Source: Bacteroides sp. (GTDB lineage: Bacteria > Bacteroidota > Bacteroidia > Bacteroidales > Muribaculaceae). Taken from it: a stretch of DNA of 59,675 nt. The notes under the pieces are model-generated. The model saw only the letters and a list, made by a program, of their open reading frames with translations, did no database searches and was not told the origin of the DNA. The stretch covers positions 1-59,675 of the forward strand of contig JAAVCG010000007.1 in assembly GCA_014802435.1 (NCBI GenBank), read 5' to 3'. The position numbers and the translations under genes were made by a program. Below are positions 33,409-41,175 of this stretch, one piece after another. Every line of letters begins with the position of its first letter. Within the stretch, counting starts at the first letter, position 1.

Positions 33409-34857
33409 TTAGTTCTTACGTGATTTAGTTCCTTTTGCAATGCCGATTTGAGTTCTGACGCATCGGAAGCCAATGTATGAGCGCTGCTCGTTTTGGTATT
33501 CCCACATGCGGATGTCAGAGCGGATATCAGAAACGACGTCTTTCCATGAGCCGCCGCGCACGATTTTCCTTTTCAGCTTGTAGGGGTCTTCCTTGGCGGC
33601 ATCGTAGCGATACTGCGGGTTGAGGTCAGAGGTTATCTTGCCAACTGATTCAGTGAAGGCCGTAGAGGTCCATTCGCTGACGTTACCGGCCATGTCATAG
33701 AGGCCGAAGTCATTAGGCGAATAGGTTCCCACCTTTGAGGTAATCAAGTGGCCGTCACGCATATAGTTGCCGTCGGCGGGCTTGAAGTTGGCATAGAAGC
33801 AACCTTTATCCTCCATTATCGGGAGGTCACCGGCCCAGGGATAGATATTGTCATCCTCGCCGGCGCGGGCTGCATATTCCCATTCGGATTCCGTCGGCAG
33901 GCGATAGGGCTCAACGTAGACTCCCTCCTTGCCCAGGGAGCGGCGCAGGAAGTCCGTGCGCCAGTTGGCAAAGGCCGTTGCCTGCTCCCAGCTTACTCCA
34001 ACTACGGGATGGTCATTATAGAGCCCGTTAGAGAAGTAAAGGCGGGTGTAAGGTTCGTTATAGGCATTGTCAAAGTCGTTGATCCAGGCCGTCGTGTCCG
34101 GATAGACGTTGACGATGTAAGTGTTCAGGAAGTCATATTCGCCGGTGAGTCCGCGATTGATGGTTTCGCGGATAATGACGCCCTCATCGTTGATATAGGC
34201 CGTGTCCTTGCTGATCTGGGGGATGGCCGTCGGAGTGGGCTTATCGGTGTTATATTCGCGGCGCGTCGGGTCAATGCGGTTGCGTCGGCGGGCGGCTTCC
34301 GTGTGGTTATAAGTTTCGTAACGATAGTTCATCTGCGCGGCGTCGAGCTCCTTGACTCCCGTGATAGGGTTGATGCGATAGACGCTCTCGATGGCGCGCT
34401 TTTCGTCCTCGTTAGGGTTACGCCAGGGAATCGGCTTGTTCCAGTTCAGGAACGGGCCGATGGGGTTACCCTCCTTGTCTTCCTCGATTCGGAATTCCTC
34501 GTTGCCGCCAAATGCGGGGTCGGCCAGGCGCTCGCGGATAATTGAGTCGCGCACCCAGAAGACGAATTGCTTGTACTTGCCATTTGTGATTTCGGTTTCG
34601 TCCATCCAGAAGGATTCAACGCTGATGCCGCGGGAATCGGCGGCAATGCCGCGCAGCGAATCGGCCTTTGACGGTCCGGCATGGATTGACCCGCGGTCAA
34701 CCAGCACCATTCCGTAAGGAGTAGGCTCGCTCCAGCTTCCGGACGAAACGCCCGTCACTTCGCCGCCGGAGCCCGACGCAGACCCGGCGCAGGAGCTCAG
34801 CGCCCCAAGCGATGCGGCGGCAATCAGCAGACCCGAAAAAACTTTCGTTACATTCAT
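33409..34857 (-). CDS. gldK: T9SS lipoprotein GldK (PorK)
   Basis: A 482-residue outer-membrane lipoprotein: signal peptide with lipobox ALSSC (Cys23), followed by Ser/Gly-rich residues. The body is a formylglycine-generating-enzyme-like (FGE-sulfatase) fold without evidence of catalysis: MVLVDRGSIHAGPS near 50, MDETEITNGKYKQFVFWVRD near 83, HPVVGVSWEQATAFANWR near 279, RLPTESEWEYAARAG near 316 and FGLYDMAGNVSEWTSTAF near 382. With GldN it forms the periplasmic ring of the T9SS. First of the gldKLMN genes, with porP 72 bp upstream. Confidence 0.94.
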   Translation of the reverse strand: MNVTKVFSGLLIAAASLGALSSCAGSASGSGGEVTGVSSGSWSEPTPYGMVLVDRGSIHAGPSKADSLRGIAADSRGISVESFWMDETEITNGKYKQFVFWVRDSIIRERLADPAFGGNEEFRIEEDKEGNPIGPFLNWNKPIPWRNPNEDEKRAIESVYRINPITGVKELDAAQMNYRYETYNHTEAARRRNRIDPTRREYNTDKPTPTAIPQISKDTAYINDEGVIIRETINRGLTGEYDFLNTYIVNVYPDTTAWINDFDNAYNEPYTRLYFSNGLYNDHPVVGVSWEQATAFANWRTDFLRRSLGKEGVYVEPYRLPTESEWEYAARAGEDDNIYPWAGDLPIMEDKGCFYANFKPADGNYMRDGHLITSKVGTYSPNDFGLYDMAGNVSEWTSTAFTESVGKITSDLNPQYRYDAAKEDPYKLKRKIVRGGSWKDVVSDIRSDIRMWEYQNEQRSYIGFRCVRTQIGIAKGTKSRKN

Positions 34858-34929
34858 ATTGTCAAGTTCTTAGTGTTTTTTTAATCGGTTTATTTTGTTT
34901 CGTTTCGCGTTACTCTGAGGGGGGGAGGC

Positions 34930-35913
34930 CTACATCAGGCGGATGCTCTTATGGGCATTGCGGTTTTTCTCGCCGAAGTTGAGCTTCAGGGAGTAACCAA
35001 CCCAGACTTCATGGCTTCCGGAAGTGGCCCGCATGATTGGCGAGAGGGAATAATCATAGGAATAACCTAAGGTGATGCCCTTGAATTCGCCTTCAAGCAT
35101 GACGCTCAGAGCGTCCTGGGTTCGGTAGCCAAGGCCTGCGGTGAGGAACTTTTTCCAGCGCAGGCGGGCGGTTACGTCGGCCTGAAAGGATGCAAGGTCG
35201 GTCCGCACCATCAGGGAGGGTAACACTTCAAATAACGTATTTTTTATTGGAATATTGCTTTCAGCCGTAAAATAAAGTGTACGGTCAAAGGGAAATAGCC
35301 ATTCCTGTTCGCCTGAGCCGCTTGAACCCTCGCTTCCTTCGCGTCGCATTTTGACCTGGGGCGAGAGCAGATGGGTGCAAGCCAGGCCGAGGGTAAACAG
35401 GCGGTGAGTGTAGGTCAGGCCGATGTTCATGTCAAATCCCTGGCCGGTAACGTCTTGAGTAGGGATGGCATCGTCGGTGCTCTCATGATAGTCGTCATCA
35501 TCGGGGATGACCACTTTCGAGCCCTTGAATTGCTGATTCAGATAAGCCGCCTGAAGGCCGAAGCTCAGGTATCCCTTGCCGATTTTCTGTCGCCCCGAGA
35601 GCTGGACCCCCATGCTCAGAGTCTGATAGAGGCCAATGGTTTCCTGCACCATGGCCACTCCGGCCCCCCAGCGCCGATTGATAAGTTTGAAGGGGACATC
35701 GGCTGTCGCCAGGAAGTCGCGTGGGGCGCCGTCAATCCCAATCCACTGCATGCGGCTCCCCACACGGATACGCATCAGGTCAGTTGACCCGGCAGCGGCC
35801 GGATTGAAGAGCGACGGGGCCTGAAAATACTGCGTCAGCGAGGGGTCGACCATCTCGGAGCGGGCCGTGAGGGCGAAAATCAGGCATAGGAAAAGCGGCA
35901 GAAGGCGTTTCAT
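34930..35913 (-). CDS. PorP/SprF family type IX secretion outer-membrane protein
   Basis: A 327-residue outer-membrane beta-barrel protein with a signal peptide (LLPLFLCLIFALTARSE). Family hallmarks: DPSLTQYFQAPSLFNPAAAG near residue 23, WGAGVAMVQETIGLYQT near 80, then repeated beta strands and an end of the form LKLNFGEKNRN. PorP-type proteins anchor to the GldK/GldN ring or serve as attachment partners for T9SS-secreted proteins. The ATG overlaps the stop of porT in ATGA, so the two are translationally coupled. Confidence 0.9.
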   Translation of the reverse strand: MKRLLPLFLCLIFALTARSEMVDPSLTQYFQAPSLFNPAAAGSTDLMRIRVGSRMQWIGIDGAPRDFLATADVPFKLINRRWGAGVAMVQETIGLYQTLSMGVQLSGRQKIGKGYLSFGLQAAYLNQQFKGSKVVIPDDDDYHESTDDAIPTQDVTGQGFDMNIGLTYTHRLFTLGLACTHLLSPQVKMRREGSEGSSGSGEQEWLFPFDRTLYFTAESNIPIKNTLFEVLPSLMVRTDLASFQADVTARLRWKKFLTAGLGYRTQDALSVMLEGEFKGITLGYSYDYSLSPIMRATSGSHEVWVGYSLKLNFGEKNRNAHKSIRLM

Positions 35914-36644
35914 TCAAAATAGAAGGTAAGGACAATCATTTTCTGCGTAACCTTGCTCAGCGACTGAGTATAACGCATGCTCAGGGGGTCTTCCGCAAGG
36001 TCCGGGCGCTTATGGCGCAGAAGGTCAGTAACGCCCCAGCAGAATTTGATTTCCGGAATGAACTTAAAATAAGGAAAATAAACATCACAGCCCAGGCCGA
36101 CGGAGAGCATGCAGTCAAACTTCTGAAGCTGAATAAGGTCAGACATCCGGTGCTTGCCGACGTCAAACGTAGGGATTACGCCTCCGGTCAGGTAAGGGCG
36201 GATATTCCGGTAACGCAGAGATGAAAATTTAAGGTCCACGGGCATCACAATCAGAGTCGACTTGATGTTTTGGCGCTGCTGCTGGCCGGAGTTAAGCTCG
36301 CGCATCTCCACGACCTTGTTGCCGAACCAAAGGCCCGGAGCGAGGCGCACGTTGAAATGCGTGTTCAACCGGAAGTCTATCAGGCCGTTGACACAAAATC
36401 CCGGGCTGAAAGCCGGTTGCTCCATGACCCACTGTTCGCCATCATCAGTAACGAATCCTGAATGGGTAAACGTCAGGTCCTGAGCGTGAATACCGACGGA
36501 AAAGCCCAGATGCCAAGCCTTCAGGTCAGCATACGGCCGATTCAGCAACTTATCATTAAGCCGCTGAGCCGACGATAGGGCAATCCCGAAGATTCCCAGG
36601 AACATAACCAGAAAAATTCTTCTCTTCACAAACCAATAACGCAC
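35910..36644 (-). CDS. PorT family outer-membrane beta-barrel protein
   Basis: A 244-residue exported protein with signal peptide (IFLVMFLGIFGIALSSAQ) and a small beta-barrel body: LGFSVGIHAQDLTFTHSG near residue 47, FNVRLAPGLWFGNK near 96, PVDLKFSSLRYRNIRPYLTG near 135 and FIPEIKFCWGVTDLL near 196. Its terminal Phe (FYFE) and order fit PorT, an outer-membrane protein needed for type IX secretion. It is the first gene of the porT-porP-gldKLMN-porX series. No promoter box was recognised in the 60 bp upstream. Confidence 0.8.
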   Translation of the reverse strand: MRYWFVKRRIFLVMFLGIFGIALSSAQRLNDKLLNRPYADLKAWHLGFSVGIHAQDLTFTHSGFVTDDGEQWVMEQPAFSPGFCVNGLIDFRLNTHFNVRLAPGLWFGNKVVEMRELNSGQQQRQNIKSTLIVMPVDLKFSSLRYRNIRPYLTGGVIPTFDVGKHRMSDLIQLQKFDCMLSVGLGCDVYFPYFKFIPEIKFCWGVTDLLRHKRPDLAEDPLSMRYTQSLSKVTQKMIVLTFYFE

Positions 36645-36705
36645 CCCCTCCCCCTTTTATTGTCCTAAAAATCCTTTATCAACCTTATTAGACTTGTAAT
36701 TGCCC

Positions 36706-37146
36706 TTAGACGTCTATGGCATGGATGATTTCGAGTTTGAGGTCTTCAGGATAATCTTCGTTGGCCATGAAACAGGTGATTATGCGTTGGAGGAGGTCTT
36801 TATTGATGCGTCCGGCGGCGACATGGTAGATAATGGCCTCCATACATTGCATGAAACTATAGGCATGCCAATAGTAGCCGTTATTAACGAGAAAGCAGAC
36901 TCCGGCGGTCAACGCCACACGTTTGTTGGAGTCTTCAAAGTAATGGCCGGTGCATAATCCGAATACAAGATATGTTAGCTTTTCAATGAAGGAGGGATAA
37001 TACGCATCATTCTGAACAAATTCAAGAACCTTGCGAATCCCGCCTTCGTCCTTTACCCCCTGCAGGCCACCGCCGCTGGCTTCGACAGTCTTAGCATAGA
37101 CCTTGAGTGCTTCTTCATAGCTGATGTATTTCAGTTCCTCACTCAT
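36706..37146 (-). CDS. Doc/Fic family protein (death-on-curing type)
   Basis: A 146-residue Fic-fold protein of the Doc type. The active-site loop is HYFEDSNKRVAL (His68 to Arg76), matching HxFx(D/N)xNKR; relatives transfer phosphate or AMP onto target proteins such as EF-Tu. The expected helices surround it (YPSFIEKLTYLVFGLCTG before, LTAGVCFLVNNGY after). Its start overlaps the stop of the upstream DNA-binding gene by 8 bp, so they form a coupled pair, suggesting a toxin-regulator module. Loop residue Ser73 replaces the usual Gly/Ala. Whether it is toxic is not shown. Confidence 0.85.
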   Translation of the reverse strand: MSEELKYISYEEALKVYAKTVEASGGGLQGVKDEGGIRKVLEFVQNDAYYPSFIEKLTYLVFGLCTGHYFEDSNKRVALTAGVCFLVNNGYYWHAYSFMQCMEAIIYHVAAGRINKDLLQRIITCFMANEDYPEDLKLEIIHAIDV

Positions 37147-38164
37147 CGTTTTCGGCTTGCTTAAGGCGTTTCAGCACATCCTTATTTTCTGAAAGTTCTA
37201 TGATTTTGTCAAAATCTATTGATTTATTGCCTATGAAACGATCGAATTCTTCAGGAGTTACTGCACGGAGGTATTCGGCAATGTTATTATGGAAGACGTC
37301 TCGGAAAGCAACGTCTCGCGAGGCCATCTTTGACTGAGCGTCGTAGATGAACGGGCGCATTGCGGGGTGTTGTTCCTGCTCTGTTATCAGTTCTTTTACT
37401 CGCTCAATGGAAAGTTGTTGACCTCCGTTTGCCTGATATTCCGATTCAATTGCATAACCGATTCCGTTTTCAAAAGAGGAGATACACCGCAGAACCTCAG
37501 CATAGAGGGTTTTACGCAGGTTATCAGTAGTGTCAAGTTTTAGCAGGATTTTATATTCTTTTGCTTTTTCCTTGAATATCGCCTGATATATAAGGTCCGT
37601 TATTTGCGCATATTTGAAGGTCTTATGTCCTTGGACATATTTGCCGACGGAGGTTGTAAAATTCTTATGGTAATTTTCTTCTTCAATGGCGGCAGGGAGG
37701 AAATCTATATCGCGGGTGTTGATATATTTTGTTCCGCCTCCGGCTCTCTTATGGATTGTGGAGATTACGATGTCAAGTATCCTGGCACGTACCTGCTTGG
37801 CTTTTTCGCTTTCTGTCAGGAGCATGCCTACATTAAGGACCGCTCTAAAATTGAACAGACCTAATTGGGTGGTTTTGCTCACCTCATTTATGACGTGAGC
37901 AAATTGTAACTTTAACTCTTTCAGTTGTTTACCCTTGCATAAAAAATATCCATTGTATTTCAACTCATCTGAATATTGAGACAAATAGCGGTCAATGGTT
38001 GAAAGGTCAACTTCATAGAATTCGGCTACCATTTTTTTTGTAAAACGGTATTCACCCTCAAAGAGCATTCCGGTAAAACCCAGAGTCTCCTGAAGGGCAT
38101 TGACGGCGTAACGGTTATTCAACACGTTTTGCCTATCAATATTTGATGCTGTCAAATCGTTCAT
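37139..38164 (-). CDS. DNA-binding protein paired with the Doc/Fic gene
   Basis: A 341-residue protein of a Bacteroidota group annotated only as DNA-binding. An HTH-like segment lies near residues 40-65 (FTKKMVAEFYEVDLSTIDRY), followed by basic and helical parts (VRARILDIVISTIHKRAGGG near 130) and a helical C-terminus rich in Glu/Lys. It resembles RhuM-type proteins in layout but I cannot confirm that relationship. The start is the ATG at 38164; an open frame continues upstream to 38569 but runs through the 9-bp repeat and antisense to the nucleotidyltransferase gene. It overlaps the Doc gene by 8 bp. Codon use is AT-richer than its neighbours, suggesting transfer. Confidence 0.72.
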   Translation of the reverse strand: MNDLTASNIDRQNVLNNRYAVNALQETLGFTGMLFEGEYRFTKKMVAEFYEVDLSTIDRYLSQYSDELKYNGYFLCKGKQLKELKLQFAHVINEVSKTTQLGLFNFRAVLNVGMLLTESEKAKQVRARILDIVISTIHKRAGGGTKYINTRDIDFLPAAIEEENYHKNFTTSVGKYVQGHKTFKYAQITDLIYQAIFKEKAKEYKILLKLDTTDNLRKTLYAEVLRCISSFENGIGYAIESEYQANGGQQLSIERVKELITEQEQHPAMRPFIYDAQSKMASRDVAFRDVFHNNIAEYLRAVTPEEFDRFIGNKSIDFDKIIELSENKDVLKRLKQAENDE

Positions 38165-38175
38165 AAGAAAAATAT

Positions 38176-38235
38176 TTATCTTTATAAGCCTTATATATCT
38201 TATAAATTTTATAAAACTTATAAATCTTATAAGGC
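38176..38235. repeat. 9-bp CTTATAA-type minisatellite, copy 6
   Basis: About six units between the nucleotidyltransferase stop (38247) and the DNA-binding gene start (38164), occupying nearly the whole gap. Confidence 0.8.
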
Positions 38236-38246
38236 TCAGGGATGGC

Positions 38247-39479
38247 TTATGATTTTTTGCGGCGGGGGGTGGTGCGGCGGCGGCCTCCTCGGCGGGAGTT
38301 TTTTGCGGGGGTGAGTTCCTTGGCGAGTTTTTTGAGGTTGGTGAAGCCGGATTTTCCTGAGGATTCCACTTTGTGGCTGAGTTGGCGGAGTTCGTCGGCG
38401 TCCTCGTCACGTCCGAGGTCGGCAATGAAGCGGAGGAGGAAATTGAAACGTTCGCGGGTGACGGCGAGGTTTTGGACCTCGCGGACTCGACGCGGATTGT
38501 CAAGGTCTTCAGGGTTAAGTCGGGCAAAATGTACCAGGAAAGCCACGTCGGCCACGATTGGACGGTCAAATCGCAGAGTGGTCATGATTCGTCGGGTTTC
38601 GCGGGCGGCTTCGCGGGGCGATGGTCTGAGGTCAAGCATCAGTGCGGCCAGGCGGAAGCGGGTAGGGGCTTCGGGGTCGACTCGGAGGATATGGCGCAGT
38701 CGGGCCATTGCGTCGCTCCAGAGGTGTCGGGAGTCAATAACCGGGGCCATTTCCGGAATCATTATGGCTAATGCGCCGGTGTCCTTGAGGGTTTGCATCA
38801 TTTGGACCGGGTCCGGGCCGTTGAGCATCTTGCAGAGCTCTGAGTGGCAGCGCTCGCGGCTGACGATGGTCAGGCGGTCAATATGGCTGAGCATGGCCTG
38901 GAGCGAGGGCGGGTCAATCTTCCATCCGAAGCGATTGGCAAATCTCAGGCCGCGGAGAATCCTGACGGGGTCGTCATTAAACGTAGCGTCAGGGTCGAGG
39001 GGCGTGCGGAGCAGCCCGGCTTGCATATCAGGGATGCCGAGGCCGGTAATGTCGACCATCTTGCGGCGTGTGATGTCATAGTAGAGTGAGTTGACAGTGA
39101 AGTCGCGGCGGTAACAGTCATCTTCAATGGAGCCGAAGCAGACTTCCGGACAGCGGGAAGTCTCCTTGGTGTATTGTTCGCGGCGGGTCTGGACCATTTC
39201 GATTTCGTCGTCGGGGAAACGCCGCAGGCGCAGTTTAGCTGTGCCGAATTTGAGGAAGTAGATGGGGTGGCCAATGGTTAGGCGCTTTTTTTGGAGCCAT
39301 CGGGCAAATTTAACGCCACCGTTTGGGAGGTCGATGGCGAGGTCGAGGTCCTTGATTTCATACCCCATTATTTCGTCTCTACAGCATCCGCCAACGGCAA
39401 ATACGTGACCTTCCCATTGCGTGTCGGCAATGAGGTCACGTAGCCATTCGCAGATTGTATGATAGAGTTCTGTGGTCAA
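38247..39479 (-). CDS. CCA-adding-type tRNA nucleotidyltransferase / poly(A) polymerase family
   Basis: A 410-residue class II nucleotidyltransferase. The N-terminal palm has HVFAVGGCCRDEIMG near residue 25 and the catalytic pair in IKDLDLAIDLP near 41; then CYRRDFTVNSLYYD near 121, DITGLGIPDMQAGLLRTP near 142 and DDPVRILRGLRFANRFGW near 168, which are hallmark motifs. The C-terminus ends in a very basic tail (RRGGRRRTTPRRKKS) suited to RNA. It is probably the enzyme repairing tRNA CCA ends, though some family members are poly(A) polymerases. No HD phosphohydrolase domain was recognised. The ATG directly follows the stop of the small T9SS cargo gene. Confidence 0.86.
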   Translation of the reverse strand: MTTELYHTICEWLRDLIADTQWEGHVFAVGGCCRDEIMGYEIKDLDLAIDLPNGGVKFARWLQKKRLTIGHPIYFLKFGTAKLRLRRFPDDEIEMVQTRREQYTKETSRCPEVCFGSIEDDCYRRDFTVNSLYYDITRRKMVDITGLGIPDMQAGLLRTPLDPDATFNDDPVRILRGLRFANRFGWKIDPPSLQAMLSHIDRLTIVSRERCHSELCKMLNGPDPVQMMQTLKDTGALAIMIPEMAPVIDSRHLWSDAMARLRHILRVDPEAPTRFRLAALMLDLRPSPREAARETRRIMTTLRFDRPIVADVAFLVHFARLNPEDLDNPRRVREVQNLAVTRERFNFLLRFIADLGRDEDADELRQLSHKVESSGKSGFTNLKKLAKELTPAKNSRRGGRRRTTPRRKKS

Positions 39480-40157
39480 TTATCGGAGGATAATCTTGCC
39501 GGTTTTGTTGCCGGCGCGATAGATGTAGACTCCGGCGGGGAGGTGAGAAAGGTTGAGGCTACCGGAGCCGGAGATGCGGCGGCTGACGGCTGATTGGCCG
39601 GAGATGGTGTAGAGGGTGAGCTCGGCGCTGTTGTCGCTGATGAAGTTGAGGCTGCGGCCGTTGACGCTCACTTGGAGGCCCTTGGCAGCTACGGAGCTGA
39701 TGGCGAGTTCTTCCTGGGGTTCACCAACGAAGGTAACGGTGATTTTTACGGTTTCCTGGCCGTCGGTAATCTGGAGAGTGGCATTGACGGGTTCAACGAC
39801 GTTGCCGCCGATGATGTCGAGCTGCATGGGCACTTTGTCGCCGGCATTGTAGGCGTTGGTGCGCACTTCGGGAGTTCCGTTGAGGCGCTGACATTGACCG
39901 GTCAGGCCGCAGAATTGCACTGCTCCTTCCGCGGGCATTTCAGCATCAGCAGTGACGGTGAGGGTCAGGTTCTTGTTGCAGGTTACGACGATTGAGGGGT
40001 CCCAGTTATAGCCGAAGAGGCCTTCTTCGTAGCCACATTCAATGACGTCGCCGTCTTTGAGGGTCTTGGTGCCGTCAAAGGCAGTGACGGTGAAGTTCTG
40101 GGCCGAGGCCATCAGAGCCGTAGCCATCAGGAAAAGTGAGGTAAAAATCTTTTTCAT
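39480..40157 (-). CDS. Small exported protein with T9SS-type C-terminal domain
   Basis: A 225-residue exported protein: signal peptide IFTSLFLMATALMASAQ (about residues 4-20), a single beta-sandwich of about 120 residues (FNVT-like opening NFTVTAFDGTKTLKDGDVIE), then a type A sorting domain: LSHLPAGVYIYRAGNKTGKI and final IILR. It is therefore a likely substrate of the nearby T9SS. Function unknown; the sandwich resembles small adhesive or binding modules. It ends exactly where the nucleotidyltransferase gene starts. 11-bp repeats fill the gap upstream. Confidence 0.82.
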   Translation of the reverse strand: MKKIFTSLFLMATALMASAQNFTVTAFDGTKTLKDGDVIECGYEEGLFGYNWDPSIVVTCNKNLTLTVTADAEMPAEGAVQFCGLTGQCQRLNGTPEVRTNAYNAGDKVPMQLDIIGGNVVEPVNATLQITDGQETVKITVTFVGEPQEELAISSVAAKGLQVSVNGRSLNFISDNSAELTLYTISGQSAVSRRISGSGSLNLSHLPAGVYIYRAGNKTGKIILR

Positions 40158-40175
40158 ATCTTGTTGATTTTGGTT

Positions 40176-40335
40176 TAACGGAGGGGTTTAACGGTGGTTG
40201 AACGGTGGTTGAATGGTGGTTTAACGGTGGTTGAATGGTGGTTGAATGGTGGTTTAACGGTTGTATTTTTTAACAGCAAACGAAGTGAGCGATTCAACAA
40301 CTGTTCAACAACTGTTCAACGACTGTTCAACTTTA
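40176..40335. repeat. 11-bp tandem repeats in inverted blocks
   Basis: Left block (about 40182-40264): seven or so units of GTGGTTGAAYG / GTGGTTTAACG. Right block (about 40290-40332) carries three to four related 11-bp units on the opposite strand (GTTGAACAGTT). The centre contains TTTTTTAACAGCAAACGAAG. Located between the Omp28-like gene and the small T9SS cargo gene. Confidence 0.82.
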
Positions 40336-40338
40336 ACT

Positions 40339-41142
40339 TTAGTTTGGTTGCTGGACGGGGAATTGTGCGGCGTTGAGGACTCCTTCTTTTTCGTTGAAGA
40401 CGAAGGCGACTATGCGCAGATTCTCGTTATTGCTAACAAATTCGGGGATTACAAAGTTTTCTATGTCAATTCTGATTGCTGAGTTGCGCTTAACTTCAAT
40501 CGGGTCTCCGTCGCGATCGTTGATTGACTTGCGGAATACGGAGTGATGGACGTAGTCAGCAATCGGTTTTTCAGAGGTGAGCTGGGGGGCGACAATGTCG
40601 TCTTCAACGAGCCAGAGCTGCAGTCGGCAGTCGTCGACATCGTCAGCGCAGTTGATGCGTCCGGCAATGTCAATGAATCCGTTGCGGTTAATGCGGGCGT
40701 TGAGGTCGCTGAATGAGATGGGCGATTTGCGGACCACTTCGGCCAGAATCGAGCCGGTCCATTTGTCAGTGTTGACAACTCCATAGCGGCGGTTAATGCG
40801 AGCCGAGGGGGCTGATTCAGCCATGCTTGAGTAATAATCAGACTCTTCAGTGACGAATCCGCGGGGCGCGTCAAAGCCGAAGAGCGGGGTGTGGATGCCG
40901 ACGGAGATGATGCCGATATGGTCAGCGGAGTTCATGCGCGATTCAAGCGAGGCCATCAGTTCGTGGGCTCCGGGGCAGTTGACGCAGGTCTGGCCCGTGA
41001 ATTCCTCAACCAGCACAGATCGCTGGGGCACGAATTCGGAGTCATCGATGATGGTGTAGCGATCCTCAGGAGCGACGGAGTCACACCCAACGAACATCAG
41101 CAGGGCAGCAACGGCTGCGGGGAGGGAGGAAAGGATTTTCAT
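40339..41142 (-). CDS. Omp28-related lipoprotein with thioredoxin-like motif
   Basis: A 267-residue exported lipoprotein (lipobox LMFVGC, Cys20). The segment VLVEEFTGQTCVNCPGAHEL near residue 43 is the Omp28 hallmark, a thioredoxin-like fold with C53 and C56 as candidate redox cysteines. The C-terminal half is a beta-rich domain (NGFIDIAGRINCADDVDDCR). Omp28 was first described as a surface antigen of Porphyromonas; its role is not settled. It follows the DUF6029-like gene by 33 bp, third in a TlpA - DUF6029 - Omp28 series. Confidence 0.83.
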   Translation of the reverse strand: MKILSSLPAAVAALLMFVGCDSVAPEDRYTIIDDSEFVPQRSVLVEEFTGQTCVNCPGAHELMASLESRMNSADHIGIISVGIHTPLFGFDAPRGFVTEESDYYSSMAESAPSARINRRYGVVNTDKWTGSILAEVVRKSPISFSDLNARINRNGFIDIAGRINCADDVDDCRLQLWLVEDDIVAPQLTSEKPIADYVHHSVFRKSINDRDGDPIEVKRNSAIRIDIENFVIPEFVSNNENLRIVAFVFNEKEGVLNAAQFPVQQPN

Positions 41143-41175
41143 TGTTGTCTTATAGATAATAATGCGTAGTTGCGG

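Noticed and set aside
33748-34545. 265-codon open frame on the plus strand
   Set aside because: Antisense mirror of gldK.
38165-38569. N-terminal extension of the DNA-binding gene
   Set aside because: The extension runs through the 9-bp repeat and antisense to the nucleotidyltransferase; its residues are low complexity, and the conserved protein starts at 38164.
38242-39081. 279-codon open frame on the plus strand
   Set aside because: Antisense to the nucleotidyltransferase gene, Arg/Ser-rich composition without any recognised motif.
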